64,000 nucleotides of DNA, taken from the NCBI GenBank assembly GCA_024220505.1, contig JAKZZE010000001.1, forward strand, positions 1-64,000, written 5' to 3'. The notes under the pieces were generated by a model, which saw nothing but the letters and a program-made list of their open reading frames with translations, was not told where the DNA came from and ran no database searches. The position numbers and the translations under genes were made by a program. This document shows, one piece after another, positions 53,525 through 63,832 of this stretch (position 1 is the first letter of the stretch; each line of letters opens with the position of its first letter). Source of the stretch: Rhizopus arrhizus (lineage: Eukaryota > Mucoromycota > Mucoromycetes > Mucorales > Rhizopodaceae).

Positions 53525-54346
53525 GATGCCCGGGGTGGACAAAAGTTCGTCCTCGAACGTTCCATGGCGTGGGACATGTAAGTGGGCCCAAGAGTCTTCT
53601 TGTTTTATTACTTTCTTTAGGATGGGATCGATTCGTCCCTCTATGAGTATATCTTTCAATTGGTGATGCTTGGCGTTGAGATATCTGTTGACACTAGCTT
53701 GAGTGGCATTAGGGCGTTGGAACACGAAGTGACTCCATCGATTGACTTGTGTCGCTAATTCTTCAATAGCTTTTTGTTTCTTCTTATGGGCACGTTTGAG
53801 ATCTTGTTGTGCTTTCTTATATTCTGAATATGCTTCCAGGATGTATTCTTTGGTGATATTTGCGGCTTCCATATTACCTTTTTGCCAGTCTTCGAGCAAT
53901 AAATCATTCCATTCTTTGATACTTTGGTCGGAACAAGGATAATAAGGCAGTGGGTTATGTAAGGTGTTGATATGAGCAATGGTAGGTTGCAGAATTTCTT
54001 CAAAAGAGGTTGGAGTTGGCCAATCCATGATTTGTGCTTGCTCCTTTACTCTTTCTTGGATTACCTTTGCAAAATGTATGGCACTGTTATGTGTTGTGGG
54101 TTCCATCCCTTCATCAACTTCAAGAACTAGACAATCAAATTCTTTGAAATCATCTTGACAACATTGTAGCCATTGTTCAAGAGCAATAACCAAATCTTCG
54201 TATCCTTCTTGCTGATAAAAGGTATGAAAGTAATCCTGCAGCATGTTCTTGTAATATTCATCAGGATCAGCAAAATCTTCTTTCTTGGGTGCATAGGGTC
54301 TCCACCAGGATCCCTTGTTATTTTCAGTGTACAGGTTTGTATTCAT
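53471..54346 (-). CDS. ORF4, element 2b (291 aa)
   Basis: Homologue of 40513-41388. N-terminus MNTNLYTENNKGSWWRPYAP, then KKEDFADPDEYYKNMLQDYF and QQEGYEDLVIALEQWLQ. The C-terminal domain has AIEELATQVNRWSHFVFQRP, SVNRYLNAKHHQLKDIL and IKQEDSW, followed by GTFEDELLSTPGICNT, and the final residues are coded in the 3' LTR. A basic coiled-coil-like segment (KKAQQDLKRAHKKKQKAIEE) precedes the WSH motif. No membrane segment. Preceded on its strand by a long poly(A) run (54439-54460). The copy at 62834-63709 encodes the same protein. Confidence 0.85.
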   Translation of the reverse strand: MNTNLYTENNKGSWWRPYAPKKEDFADPDEYYKNMLQDYFHTFYQQEGYEDLVIALEQWLQCCQDDFKEFDCLVLEVDEGMEPTTHNSAIHFAKVIQERVKEQAQIMDWPTPTSFEEILQPTIAHINTLHNPLPYYPCSDQSIKEWNDLLLEDWQKGNMEAANITKEYILEAYSEYKKAQQDLKRAHKKKQKAIEELATQVNRWSHFVFQRPNATQASVNRYLNAKHHQLKDILIEGRIDPILKKVIKQEDSWAHLHVPRHGTFEDELLSTPGICNTMQQTFAAFDFSLSN

Positions 54347-54470
54347 TTTCCTTTTCTTGAGTTTGTCTTCTTGGATAGATAGAAGATTATATATTTTTTT
54401 GTAGTATTTATATTATTTCTATATTTTTGTGCTTGTGAATTTTTTTTTTTTTTTTTTTTATAACAAAGTT

Positions 54471-55817
54471 TTAGTCAAAGAGTTCCTTTGTTTCATCATC
54501 TAAGACACTTGAAACAATCCGCTGATGTTCTGTTCTCCATTGGGTATTTGGTATCGAATAAGGTTTTAACCTATTCCCATGTACTCTTTTAATTCTTGTG
54601 TCTTGTACTTCGGTATTTTTAATATGATAAGTTCCTTTGCCTAAAGCTTGGTGTATGATGTATGGTCCTTCCCATTTGTCTTGAAGTTTTCCAGACCATG
54701 AAGTTGATAAGTAATCCTTATATAACAGCACGACATCACCTAATTTGAATGGTGGTTTTAATTCTTTTCTTTGATCGAGGATCTTATTTTCTATCGCCTT
54801 TTTCTGTGCATTCTGTGTGGTCTTTATTGCTTTGGCTGCTTGTTCCCTTATACGATTGAGACTATGCAACTGATGAGCGGTGCGATGGAATAAGATAGCT
54901 TCAAACTTTGGTGAGTTTCTCTCATGGATCAAGTGATTCATGTCAAATGGTGTTTTAGGTTCATATCCGTATGTCAGATAGAATGGACTTTGCTTTGTAG
55001 TAGCTTGTTTCATTGATCTGTAAGCGAATAAGGTAGCGGGTAAATATTGGTCCCAGTCTTTCTTTTCTTCATCTGAACGTCGTTGCAATATTTGTCCAAG
55101 AGTTTTATTGAAACGTTCTATGAGTCCATTACTCTGTGGATTGTATGGTGTGGTTGTTTTGTGTATAATTGAGTAATTTCGGCAGACTTGTCGAATTAGA
55201 TCGCTAACAAAAGGCTTTCCATTATCAGAGACGATAATAGTTGGGCAGCCATGTCTACAAATAATTTCTTCATATAGGAACAACGCTATTTCCGATGCAG
55301 TTTGAAATCTCATTGGCCTGGCCTCTACATATTTTGTAAGGTAGTCAATTCCAGCAATTATATAACGATAGCCTGTTCTTGATGCTTGTACGTGCTTAAC
55401 ATCTAGTGCTATACGATCAAAGGGTTTCGTCGATACTGGTACTGGATATAATTCTTCATTAAGACTTTTACTTCCATATACTTGGCATCGAGGGCATTTT
55501 TTGACGTATTCTTGGATATCTTGTGACATTTTTTCCCAGTAGTATCTTGTTGCAATTTTGTGTAGCGTATTATTATAGGCAAGATGCCCTCCTAAAGGAT
55601 GTTGATGGTAGGTATGAATAATGTTTTCAGCCTCCTCCTTATTTAAAACTTTGCGAATGATCCCATTGGATGTGTTGTAGCGATACAAAGTATCTTTATA
55701 TATTGTATAATTGATTGATTCTCTTTCAAGATATTTTATCATTTTTGTTGATATGTTATCAGGTATTTTTAGTGTGAGTAAATATTGTTTCATCTTTTTC
55801 ATTTTTTCTTCTTCCAT
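54471..55817 (-). CDS. Integrase as separate ORF (448 aa), element 2b
   Basis: Same length as in element A and intact. HHCC motif HTYHQHPLGGHLAYNNTLH...KKCPRCQ; catalytic Asp in RIALDVKHVQ, Asp in IIVSDNGKPF, Glu in NGLIERFNKTL; GPYIIHQALGKGTYHI near the C-terminus. The frame differs from that of pol (not simply separated by stops), which supports independent translation. Starts MEEEKMKKMKQYL after a leader with several A runs. Confidence 0.95.
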   Translation of the reverse strand: MEEEKMKKMKQYLLTLKIPDNISTKMIKYLERESINYTIYKDTLYRYNTSNGIIRKVLNKEEAENIIHTYHQHPLGGHLAYNNTLHKIATRYYWEKMSQDIQEYVKKCPRCQVYGSKSLNEELYPVPVSTKPFDRIALDVKHVQASRTGYRYIIAGIDYLTKYVEARPMRFQTASEIALFLYEEIICRHGCPTIIVSDNGKPFVSDLIRQVCRNYSIIHKTTTPYNPQSNGLIERFNKTLGQILQRRSDEEKKDWDQYLPATLFAYRSMKQATTKQSPFYLTYGYEPKTPFDMNHLIHERNSPKFEAILFHRTAHQLHSLNRIREQAAKAIKTTQNAQKKAIENKILDQRKELKPPFKLGDVVLLYKDYLSTSWSGKLQDKWEGPYIIHQALGKGTYHIKNTEVQDTRIKRVHGNRLKPYSIPNTQWRTEHQRIVSSVLDDETKELFD

Positions 55818-55932
55818 TGTGTGTAACTTTGTTATTGTGCTTTTAAGGTGGTACTATTTCTGTAATTTTCTGTATTAAGGTTTTGTCTGTTTGTGTGTGT
55901 GTATTTTTTTTTTTTTGATTTTGTTTGTTTCA

Positions 55933-55952
55933 ACTACCCTCCCAGCCTCCTT
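55933..55952 (-). other. Conserved purine tract, element 2b
   Basis: On the minus strand GGAGGCTGGGAGGGTAGTTG, the counterpart of 38863-38880 in element A, again between RNase H and integrase and next to a long poly(A) run (55955-55983). Confidence 0.6.
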
Positions 55953-56004
55953 GTAGTTTTTTTTTTTTTTTTTTTTTTTTTTATATAGGATGTTCTTTTG
56001 TACT

Positions 56005-59000
56005 TTAGTAGCCTAATCTTGACAAGAAGTCGGCACTTTCATTAACTCGGCCTGGCCGGTACTTGATTTCGTAATCATATTCTGCTAATATGGTAATCCA
56101 TCTTGCAATGATACCAGTAGGATTTGTTGTATTAAGTAAGCCTTTTAGTGCTGAATGATCTGTAATAATGGTGAATTTTCGTCCAAGAAGGTAAGGTCTA
56201 AATTGTTTGATAGCCCAAATTAAGGCTAAGCATTCTAACTTTGATACTCCATAATTGGTTTCACTTGACTTTAAGCTTCTGCTTGCGTATATTATAGGGT
56301 GCTCGTGACCATTGTCGTCTAACTGAGTTAAGATGCAACCAAGACCTAGTCTAGAAGCGTCTGTTACAAGTATAAAATTCTTGTCGAAGTCTGGTCTTGC
56401 TAAAACTGGTGCTTGAGTTAATAATTTTTTCAGAGATTCAAAAGATTCAGTTGTTTTGCTAGTCCAAGGTATTCTTTTTGTCGTCTTGGTTTGGTCATGC
56501 AATGGACGTGCTATTGCAGCAAAGTTTTTTATAAATCTACGGTAATATGAGGCTAAACCTAGGAATCCTCTAATTTGTGTGAGCGTTTTGGGAACGGGAT
56601 AATTTTGTATCTTTTCTATCTTGCTTGGGTCGGTTTGAATTCCTTCTTTAGTAACGATGTATCCAAGGAACTTCAGATGATCTTTAAAGAAAAAGCACTT
56701 TTCTGGGTTGAGCTTTAGGTTTCCCATTTTGATACAATTGAAAACTTGTTCTAAGTGAATTAAGTGTTCTTGACAGTTATTTGAATAGACATTTAGATCA
56801 TCGATATATGCTACCAAACATTTGTTGATTAATGGTCTGAAGCAGAGATCAATGAGACGTTGGAACGTTGCGGGTGAATTTACTAATCCCATAGGCAATG
56901 TGTTGTAATGATATACTCCGTATTTTGTGGTGAATGCTGTTAGCTCCTTGCTATTTTCTTCTAAGGGAACTTGATGGAAACCTGCTCTCATATCAAGGGC
57001 AGAAAATACTTTAGCTTTTCCCAAAGTGTCTAATAAATCGTCGATTCTTGGCAAAGGGTATGAGTCTTTCTTTGTAACGGCATTCAGCTTGCGATAATCA
57101 ATTACCATACGGTATTCTCCATTTTTCTTTTTAACAAGGATTACCGGAGCAGCCCAAGGACTGTTTGATGGTGCAATTACACCTAACTTGCAGTATTTAT
57201 CCAATTCCTTTTGCAAATAATCAGATTCTATAGGACTAAGTCGATAGGGTCTATGACTAATAGGCTGAGTATTCTCTTCTATGATAATTTTGTGCTTCAA
57301 AATTGATGTGTAGCCAATGGTATTATTATCCCAATCAAATATTTCCTTGAATCTATATAATAATTTTCGTAGTTTCTGATTCATTTCTTTTGATATATCT
57401 CCAACTTCCACTTTTGCATATGAATCTTTGTCTATCATTTCTTCTTTATCACTTTCGGTTTCTGAGTTCTGATTATACTCCATAGTATATAAATCTGCTT
57501 CTTTGTTAAGTTGATACGCTTGTATGACTTCTTCATCTTGTAAATCAATTTTTTCAAGCTTTCCTATCTTTTCAAACGACTTTAGGTGGATGTTTTTCTT
57601 TGATCGGTTGTATAGATGTATTTCGATGCTTTTGTTGTTTAATACTATAGTGGCATTTAAGTCAAAATATCCCATTGCTTGAATAATGTCAGGGTTGGTT
57701 AGTTCAAAACTGTAAGTGACTGACTTTGACTGTCCAGGTGGTTTTTTAAGCTGAAATGTGCTTGACGTATAGGCTTTTAAGATCATCCCTTCTTTTGGAG
57801 CACGAATGATTTGATCATTGTTATTTGTTATTATCTCAATCTCTTGGTCAGATTCTTTTTCCAATACTAATAATGATTGATCATTGTCTTCTTCTTCATG
57901 TTCTTTGTCGGATAGTTCATCTTCGGCACTGTAAATATCTTCATCACTATGTTCTATTGATTCATCCTCTGTACTGTATTCCTCTTCAGTGCTTTCATCG
58001 GCTTCTTCTTCAAAATGGACATGTTTTGAATTTGAATTAGTTTGACTGACTGGATTTTTGTATGTTTGCGTATAAGTCGTAATTTTTGGTATTTTTTCTT
58101 GCTTGCGTAAGAAGGTAATAGGCAATTCGGCTTTTTGGTTCTTGTATGTTACTTTTAAGGATTCACTATTAAAATCAATCTTCGCTTTAGCTCTAATTAA
58201 CCAATTGTTTCCAAGGATGAAGTGAGTGGGACATGAAGGTAATACTTCTACTGTACAAGGTATAATCATATTTTCTTTTACTTCCACAGGTACATCATAG
58301 ATAACTCCTAATCCTGCTTGTTTTGTTCCATTTCCCATAGTAAATATAGTTTCGGAGGCAGCGTCTATAGAGAGTCCTAATTTATCAGCTAAAGCTTTCG
58401 ACATACAAGTCTTTGCTGCTCCACAGTCGATTAACGTTCTAATCCTATGGTCTCCAATGGTAGTTTTTGAATATACAGCGGTGGTATTAAATTCATCGTC
58501 TTCAATTATTGCAACCGTTTGTTGAGAACCTTGATTTTTAGTAGCAGTTCTTCTAGTTCTACAAACACCAGCTAACTGTCTGCGGTATTTAGGGACATCA
58601 TTGATTAGGTCTCTAAATGTTGCGTTGGTAGGTCGGTCTAATATATCCGTAGCGATATCGTAGGATGGAATTGGTTGTGTTCTTTTAGGCTGTTTCTTTT
58701 TGATAGGCTCAATAGGTAAATCAGTTTCCATTTCTATATCTTGATTTGTATGTGTTTGATTGTTATTTGAAGGTTTGATTTCTTCCAAATGACTTCTAGT
58801 AGTAACGCGTTTGGTAACAACTGTCGGTTTGGCTGTTTTCTTTTGAGCAGTGGTACGTGTTTTAGTATAAGGAACTGCTCTGGTAACTTCGGGTGGTTTA
58901 TCAGGTCTGATGGCAGTATATAAGTCTTTCTCGTATCTATTTTCATTTTCTGTTAGGATGGCATTTAAATGTTGTGTTTGTTTTTGTGATTGTTGTTTGG

Positions 59001-59079
59001 TTTCGTTAATGGATTTTGTTTGATTTTGGGTATTCGATTGACCATTGCTTTCGTTATTAAAAACAATCGACCCATCTAG
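56005..59079 (-). CDS. pol: Pol: protease, reverse transcriptase, RNase H (element 2b)
   Basis: Frame open from the slippery site to TAG at 56005-56007; first Met at 58788. Protease RTLIDCGAAKTCMS (DCG as in element A), FILGNNWL; acidic linker STEEEYSTEDESIEHSDED; RT with AYIDDLNVYS, LPMGLVNSPATFQR, LDMRAGFHQVP; RNase H with VTDASRLGLGCIL, SKLECLALIWAI, TDHSALKGLL; C-terminus ESADFLSRLGY. RT and RNase H are much more similar to element A than the N-terminal and linker parts. The frame is intact even though gag upstream is interrupted, so the gag break is recent. Confidence 0.95.
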   Translation of the reverse strand, partial: LDGSIVFNNESNGQSNTQNQTKSINETKQQSQKQTQHLNAILTENENRYEKDLYTAIRPDKPPEVTRAVPYTKTRTTAQKKTAKPTVVTKRVTTRSHLEEIKPSNNNQTHTNQDIEMETDLPIEPIKKKQPKRTQPIPSYDIATDILDRPTNATFRDLINDVPKYRRQLAGVCRTRRTATKNQGSQQTVAIIEDDEFNTTAVYSKTTIGDHRIRTLIDCGAAKTCMSKALADKLGLSIDAASETIFTMGNGTKQAGLGVIYDVPVEVKENMIIPCTVEVLPSCPTHFILGNNWLIRAKAKIDFNSESLKVTYKNQKAELPITFLRKQEKIPKITTYTQTYKNPVSQTNSNSKHVHFEEEADESTEEEYSTEDESIEHSDEDIYSAEDELSDKEHEEEDNDQSLLVLEKESDQEIEIITNNNDQIIRAPKEGMILKAYTSSTFQLKKPPGQSKSVTYSFELTNPDIIQAMGYFDLNATIVLNNKSIEIHLYNRSKKNIHLKSFEKIGKLEKIDLQDEEVIQAYQLNKEADLYTMEYNQNSETESDKEEMIDKDSYAKVEVGDISKEMNQKLRKLLYRFKEIFDWDNNTIGYTSILKHKIIIEENTQPISHRPYRLSPIESDYLQKELDKYCKLGVIAPSNSPWAAPVILVKKKNGEYRMVIDYRKLNAVTKKDSYPLPRIDDLLDTLGKAKVFSALDMRAGFHQVPLEENSKELTAFTTKYGVYHYNTLPMGLVNSPATFQRLIDLCFRPLINKCLVAYIDDLNVYSNNCQEHLIHLEQVFNCIKMGNLKLNPEKCFFFKDHLKFLGYIVTKEGIQTDPSKIEKIQNYPVPKTLTQIRGFLGLASYYRRFIKNFAAIARPLHDQTKTTKRIPWTSKTTESFESLKKLLTQAPVLARPDFDKNFILVTDASRLGLGCILTQLDDNGHEHPIIYASRSLKSSETNYGVSKLECLALIWAIKQFRPYLLGRKFTIITDHSALKGLLNTTNPTGIIARWITILAEYDYEIKYRPGRVNESADFLSRLGY

Positions 59080-59085
59080 TTTTTT
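59079..59085 (-). promoter_or_regulatory. -1 ribosomal frameshift site, element 2b
   Basis: On the minus strand A AAA AAC directly before the gag TAG, identical to element A. Confidence 0.85.
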
Positions 59086-59416
59086 GAAGGCTGATTTTGT
59101 GCAGATGGTTGCAAAGGAAGTTCATCATTTTGATTACTGTTGGGTTGATTACGATATCGGCTGTTGTAATTAGATCTTTCATATCCATTATTATAGTTAT
59201 TTCTGAATCTATTATTGTGTCCATTATAGTTGTTATTTCCGTTGTAGTCGATGTTTCGATTATTGTTATAACCATTATTGCTATAATAGTTAGGGTTACT
59301 ATTATTATTGTTGTTATATCTTTGATAATTGTCTTTAACGTTGGGATTGTAATTGTTGAAATTGTTATAGTTGTTGCGAGCATTGCGATTGTAAGGTCGA
59401 TTATGTTGATCATGTA

Positions 59417-61046
59417 CAGTAGCGGACAAAACTGGTGCACAAAAATTAAAATCAACATTGTATCTCCGCCATATGTCTGCGACTTTTGTGGCATATACCA
59501 TCTGAAAGACAGTCCAAAATATACAGTATGTTATGTAAACCGGAACTGTGCCGGACATCCCCCAGGCATAAGGTCATTTTTAGTGATTTTTTGCATATTT
59601 CAATTTTCGCCAAAAATGTAGTGCTTGTCTAGCCTTCTTTCAATTTTCCCCATATCTCTCCCGTTTGCTTTCAGATTTCACCGCATATTAGTGAATTTTA
59701 GTAGCTCTTAAAAAATATATAAAACCGTAGTTATTTTCTATTTCCCATTGAATCCCCCCTTTTGTTTTTACCCTATTCACTATAACAAAGTACTAGCCTT
59801 ATATGTTTAAGAAAATAAGCAACTGTAAAAACGAAACTCTGAGATCTCGAACACGCCTAGTTCGTACGACAGCAGATATTTCTAGAGTAACAAGGATCTC
59901 TAAATGGACAATCAACAGGAGAAAGAGGGAAGAAAGAAACTTAATGTCTTGTGATCATGAAGGCATTCCGCTATTAGCCTGAAAAGTTATTAGTTCAGTC
60001 ATCAACCTAGAGCTTGGACAAGGTCCGCTACACACAGTTCCTGATGCTCAGCACATTTTGAGGACCTTAAGATACAGTGTTAGCAGACTGTCAGTCTAAA
60101 GGCACAGTAGGAAGCTAGATTTTGAGTCCGGAAGTAAGGAATCGAAGAATTTCATCAGCTGTATAAGTCGGAAAAAGCGATGAATGTGGTATCACAACAA
60201 GCCATTGTATACTATAGAGGGCTGGAAGTCTGCTATCTTTAGCAATGAAACAAATATGAACATTATGGATGCAGATAGTATACACTAATATTGAAAGCAA
60301 GTCGAGCAACCTGAGCGATTTTTTCACGGTGATCAAACAATGAAGCATGCTGGCTGCTCTGTTATGTTTTAAGGCTGTATTAGATATTGAGGACCAGAAT
60401 ATGTGTGTCAGGTATACGATGGTATAATGAACTCATAAATATACACATATATTTCGCTTACTTCATACCACAAAAGCCTAACGTATAGTAGTCTAAAACG
60501 TCGTAATCTCTCGTTTCAGTATGACAATGACACAAGGCACAAGTCAACGCATGTCATAAACTCAATATTTGATAACAGCGCTTCTGTGCTACAAGTTTAG
60601 CCGCCACTAATCCCGGCCTAAGTCCGCTTAAGCATGCCAGGTGGCAATTGATGGCAAAGGTATGATGATACGACACTAGATCAAAAAGGGTCGATGATCT
60701 TTGGAAAAGAATAGTTAAAGAGCCGGGTTCTTTTACTGAAAATGATATACACGCATATTATTAGCATATGCAAAGAAGAATATCCGATAATATCAAGAGA
60801 TGAGATGATTATATAAAGTCTAAGATTTTAGCCACTTTTGCGGTTTTTAGAAAATATAAGATTTTATAAATTCAAAGCACGCTTATCGCTCAGTTTTAAC
60901 AATGTCATGCTTAGAACATACATAGATTACAATGACTAGTATATCCTCCTTCTAGTACAGTTTCATGACTATTGCAATTACCATGAGCAGGTAATGGTAG
61001 TTAAAAGCTAAAAAAAAGTTTTGTGCACCAGTTTTGTCCGCTACTG
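59417..61046. mobile_element. Tc1/mariner-like non-autonomous element, copy 2, inside gag
   Basis: 1630 bp, TIR CAGTAGCGGACAAAACTGG, TA on both sides (59415-59416 and 61047-61048). Nearly identical to copy 1 (995-2624) including the same broken transposase (here on the + strand, catalytic remnant near 60518-60560). Confidence 0.95.
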
Positions 61047-62143
61047 TATATTCAATTCGTTGCGGATAGCTTGTTGAATCATATTAAGAATCTCTTGTTG
61101 ATTATTAAGATTAGTATGACCGTGATGATACCTAGTTGAATGATTCACATGATATTGGGTGTCATTAGGATAACCTACTACTTCCATTGTTGACAACCGA
61201 TTAACTCCTGTTGTAACATTGGTATTGGTAGCTAGATTTCCTGATGATTTACCAAATATTTGAACATCACTGACTGGTAAAATCTGTGCAGGTCTTTCAT
61301 CAATATCTACAAGTTCAACATTATGATTATTTATGTTGTATCGACCAGTATGTGTGTTATCGTTGTGATATATCAAGGCATTGTTAATGTTTCGAGGTAT
61401 GAAGGGGTTGTCGACCATGGCAATCTTACGAGGTCTATTTGCGTTCCACCATCCTTCAGAATGTGTGAGCCAGTCTTTAAAGTTCTTGGAACTGCTTTGT
61501 ATGCAGAAATTTTTTATTTCGTTTAGTAATCCAGCACGGAATCTGCTTTCTATCAATGCTTCATTATCAATATTGGCCAAATCGGCTGCTTCTCTTAATC
61601 TTGCAAGAAATATTTGTGGATGCTCTTGTTCTCCTTGGAACATATCATTAAATTCCATTTCATAGCTTTGTATTAGTTCCGGGGTGATATAATGATTCTT
61701 GAGTGCCTCTATTGCTTGGTCATACTTGATCTCTGGCTGTTCTTTTAAAATAACACGTTCAAAGTAGACTTTGGCTGCACGTCTTAGTTGTGATTTGAGA
61801 ATGGCTATTTTTCTTGATTCTCCCTGCGTATTATTAACTGCAAGGTAGGAGTCTAGGATTTCTTGAAAATGACGGAAATCTTCTCCTTCATATCCGTAAA
61901 ATTCGATGAGTCTTGGTCTATAACCTTGTATTACGCTTTGGTTGCTGACTGAAGCCAACACGTTAGGTCCTGTAGTTGTCATTGCTGCTAATAAGTGTTT
62001 TGAGATTGTTGGTTCGATTTTGAGTAAATTTTTTTTGAATAAGTCTGTTGATTTCTTGATAGTTTTTAAGTAGTTTTCAATTTTGATCCCTCGTAGTGAT
62101 TTCTTGATTTGATTTCTTGATTTGATGTTTTATTTCCCCTCGT

Positions 62144-62154
62144 AGTGACCACCA
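62144..62154 (-). other. Primer-binding site of element 2b
   Basis: On the minus strand TGGTGGTCACT, two bases after the LTR end, followed by ACGAGGGG as in element A. Confidence 0.75.
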
Positions 62155-62156
62155 AA

Positions 62157-62887
62157 TGTGAGATTGTTAGGCTTTCGGGTTTAAGTAGGTTTGGTATAAG
62201 TTATTGAGACAAAGTTTTGGTAATCGAATAAAGTATTGGATAAATTAATATCCAAAAAAGAGTAGATAATTTGAGTTGTAAGTTCGCTTGAGTAGAGTGA
62301 CCACCAAATGTGAGATTGGAGTTTATAGGGTTTATATAGTATAAAATAGGTTTGATTTAAGAGAGTCTTGATATAATATCAAAGGTTTAGGTAGGATTTG
62401 ATTCCAAAAAGAGTAATGATTTGAATTTAAGTTCGCTTGTAATAAGTGACCACCAGATCTTGTTAAGTAGATCAAACTGTTGTGAATAAAATAAAGTAAA
62501 AAGATAAAAAAAAAGGGATTACAATGAAGTGTATTTGCTTCAAGGGACTTCTTGTTCTTGATATTTGATAAAATAAAAGAAAAACAAAAGAGATTTACTT
62601 TGTATGATATTTATTAAAATAATCAAAAGTAAAGTAAGTAAAGTAAAACAAAAGTTAAAAGTGAAGTAAGTAAGTCAAGAGTAAGTATAAGAAATATTGA
62701 AGTTATTTATATGTTTTTGGCTTTTCTGATTATATACTGTTTTTGATGATTTTGTGGATATTCTGTATTTTTTTGTATTTTTCTGGATTTATCTGTATTC
62801 ATACGTATTTGTTTGTATTTTCCTGGATTTGAATTAGTTGGAGAGAGAAAAGTCAAATGCTGCAAAAGTTTGCTGCATTGTGTTACA
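62157..62887 (-). repeat. LTR shared between element 2b (5') and partial element 2a (3')
   Basis: 731 bp like 52794-53524. Primer-site-like motifs inside at 62296-62306 and 62445-62455. On one side gag leader of 2b, on the other ORF4 of 2a, so it is both a 5' and a 3' LTR. Confidence 0.93.
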
Positions 62888-63709
62888 GATGCCCGGGGTG
62901 GACAAAAGTTCGTCCTCGAACGTTCCATGGCGTGGGACATGTAAGTGGGCCCAAGAGTCTTCTTGTTTTATTACTTTCTTTAGGATGGGATCGATTCGTC
63001 CCTCTATGAGTATATCTTTCAATTGGTGATGCTTGGCGTTGAGATATCTGTTGACACTAGCTTGAGTGGCATTAGGGCGTTGGAACACGAAGTGACTCCA
63101 TCGATTGACTTGTGTCGCTAATTCTTCAATAGCTTTTTGTTTCTTCTTATGGGCACGTTTGAGATCTTGTTGTGCTTTCTTATATTCTGAATATGCTTCC
63201 AGGATGTATTCTTTGGTGATATTTGCGGCTTCCATATTACCTTTTTGCCAGTCTTCGAGCAATAAATCATTCCATTCTTTGATACTTTGGTCGGAACAAG
63301 GATAATAAGGCAGTGGGTTATGTAAGGTGTTGATATGAGCAATGGTAGGTTGCAGAATTTCTTCAAAAGAGGTTGGAGTTGGCCAATCCATGATTTGTGC
63401 TTGCTCCTTTACTCTTTCTTGGATTACCTTTGCAAAATGTATGGCACTGTTATGTGTTGTGGGTTCCATCCCTTCATCAACTTCAAGAACTAGACAATCA
63501 AATTCTTTGAAATCATCTTGACAACATTGTAGCCATTGTTCAAGAGCAATAACCAAATCTTCGTATCCTTCTTGCTGATAAAAGGTATGAAAGTAATCCT
63601 GCAGCATGTTCTTGTAATATTCATCAGGATCAGCAAAATCTTCTTTCTTGGGTGCATAGGGTCTCCACCAGGATCCCTTGTTATTTTCAGTGTACAGGTT
63701 TGTATTCAT
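62834..63709 (-). CDS. ORF4 of partial element 2a (291 aa)
   Basis: Predicted protein identical to 53471-54346; see there. The surrounding DNA differs only in homopolymer length (a T run near 63757). Confidence 0.85.
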   Translation of the reverse strand: MNTNLYTENNKGSWWRPYAPKKEDFADPDEYYKNMLQDYFHTFYQQEGYEDLVIALEQWLQCCQDDFKEFDCLVLEVDEGMEPTTHNSAIHFAKVIQERVKEQAQIMDWPTPTSFEEILQPTIAHINTLHNPLPYYPCSDQSIKEWNDLLLEDWQKGNMEAANITKEYILEAYSEYKKAQQDLKRAHKKKQKAIEELATQVNRWSHFVFQRPNATQASVNRYLNAKHHQLKDILIEGRIDPILKKVIKQEDSWAHLHVPRHGTFEDELLSTPGICNTMQQTFAAFDFSLSN

Positions 63710-63832
63710 TTTCCTTTTCTTGAGTTTGTCTTCTTGGATAGATAGAAGATTATATATTTTTTGTAGTATTTATATTATTTCTATATTTTTGTGCTTGTGA
63801 ATTTTTTTTTTTTTTTTTTTTATAACAAAGTT

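Larger units (their letters stand above)
59076..61982 (-). pseudogene. gag: Gag of element 2b, interrupted by a Tc1-like element
   Basis: N-terminal 311 or so residues (61047-61982) match element A Gag (GYRPRLIEFYGYEGEDFRHF, GEQEHPQIFLARLREAADLA, WWNANRPRKIAMVDNPFIPR). The C-terminal tail (59076-59416) is Asn/Tyr/Arg-rich and ends QNQPSKN, stop. The insertion lies at a TA between NELN and HDQHNRPYNRN. Without it the frame would be open. No zinc knuckle. Confidence 0.93.
52794..62887 (-). mobile_element. Ty3/gypsy retrotransposon, element 2b, with gag disrupted
   Basis: Same plan as element A but diverged: LTRs of 731 bp at both ends, primer-binding site, gag (split by a Tc1-like element), pol, separate integrase, ORF4. 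The right LTR is also the 3' LTR of a second partial copy running off the window, so the outer target duplication cannot be checked. Confidence 0.95.
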
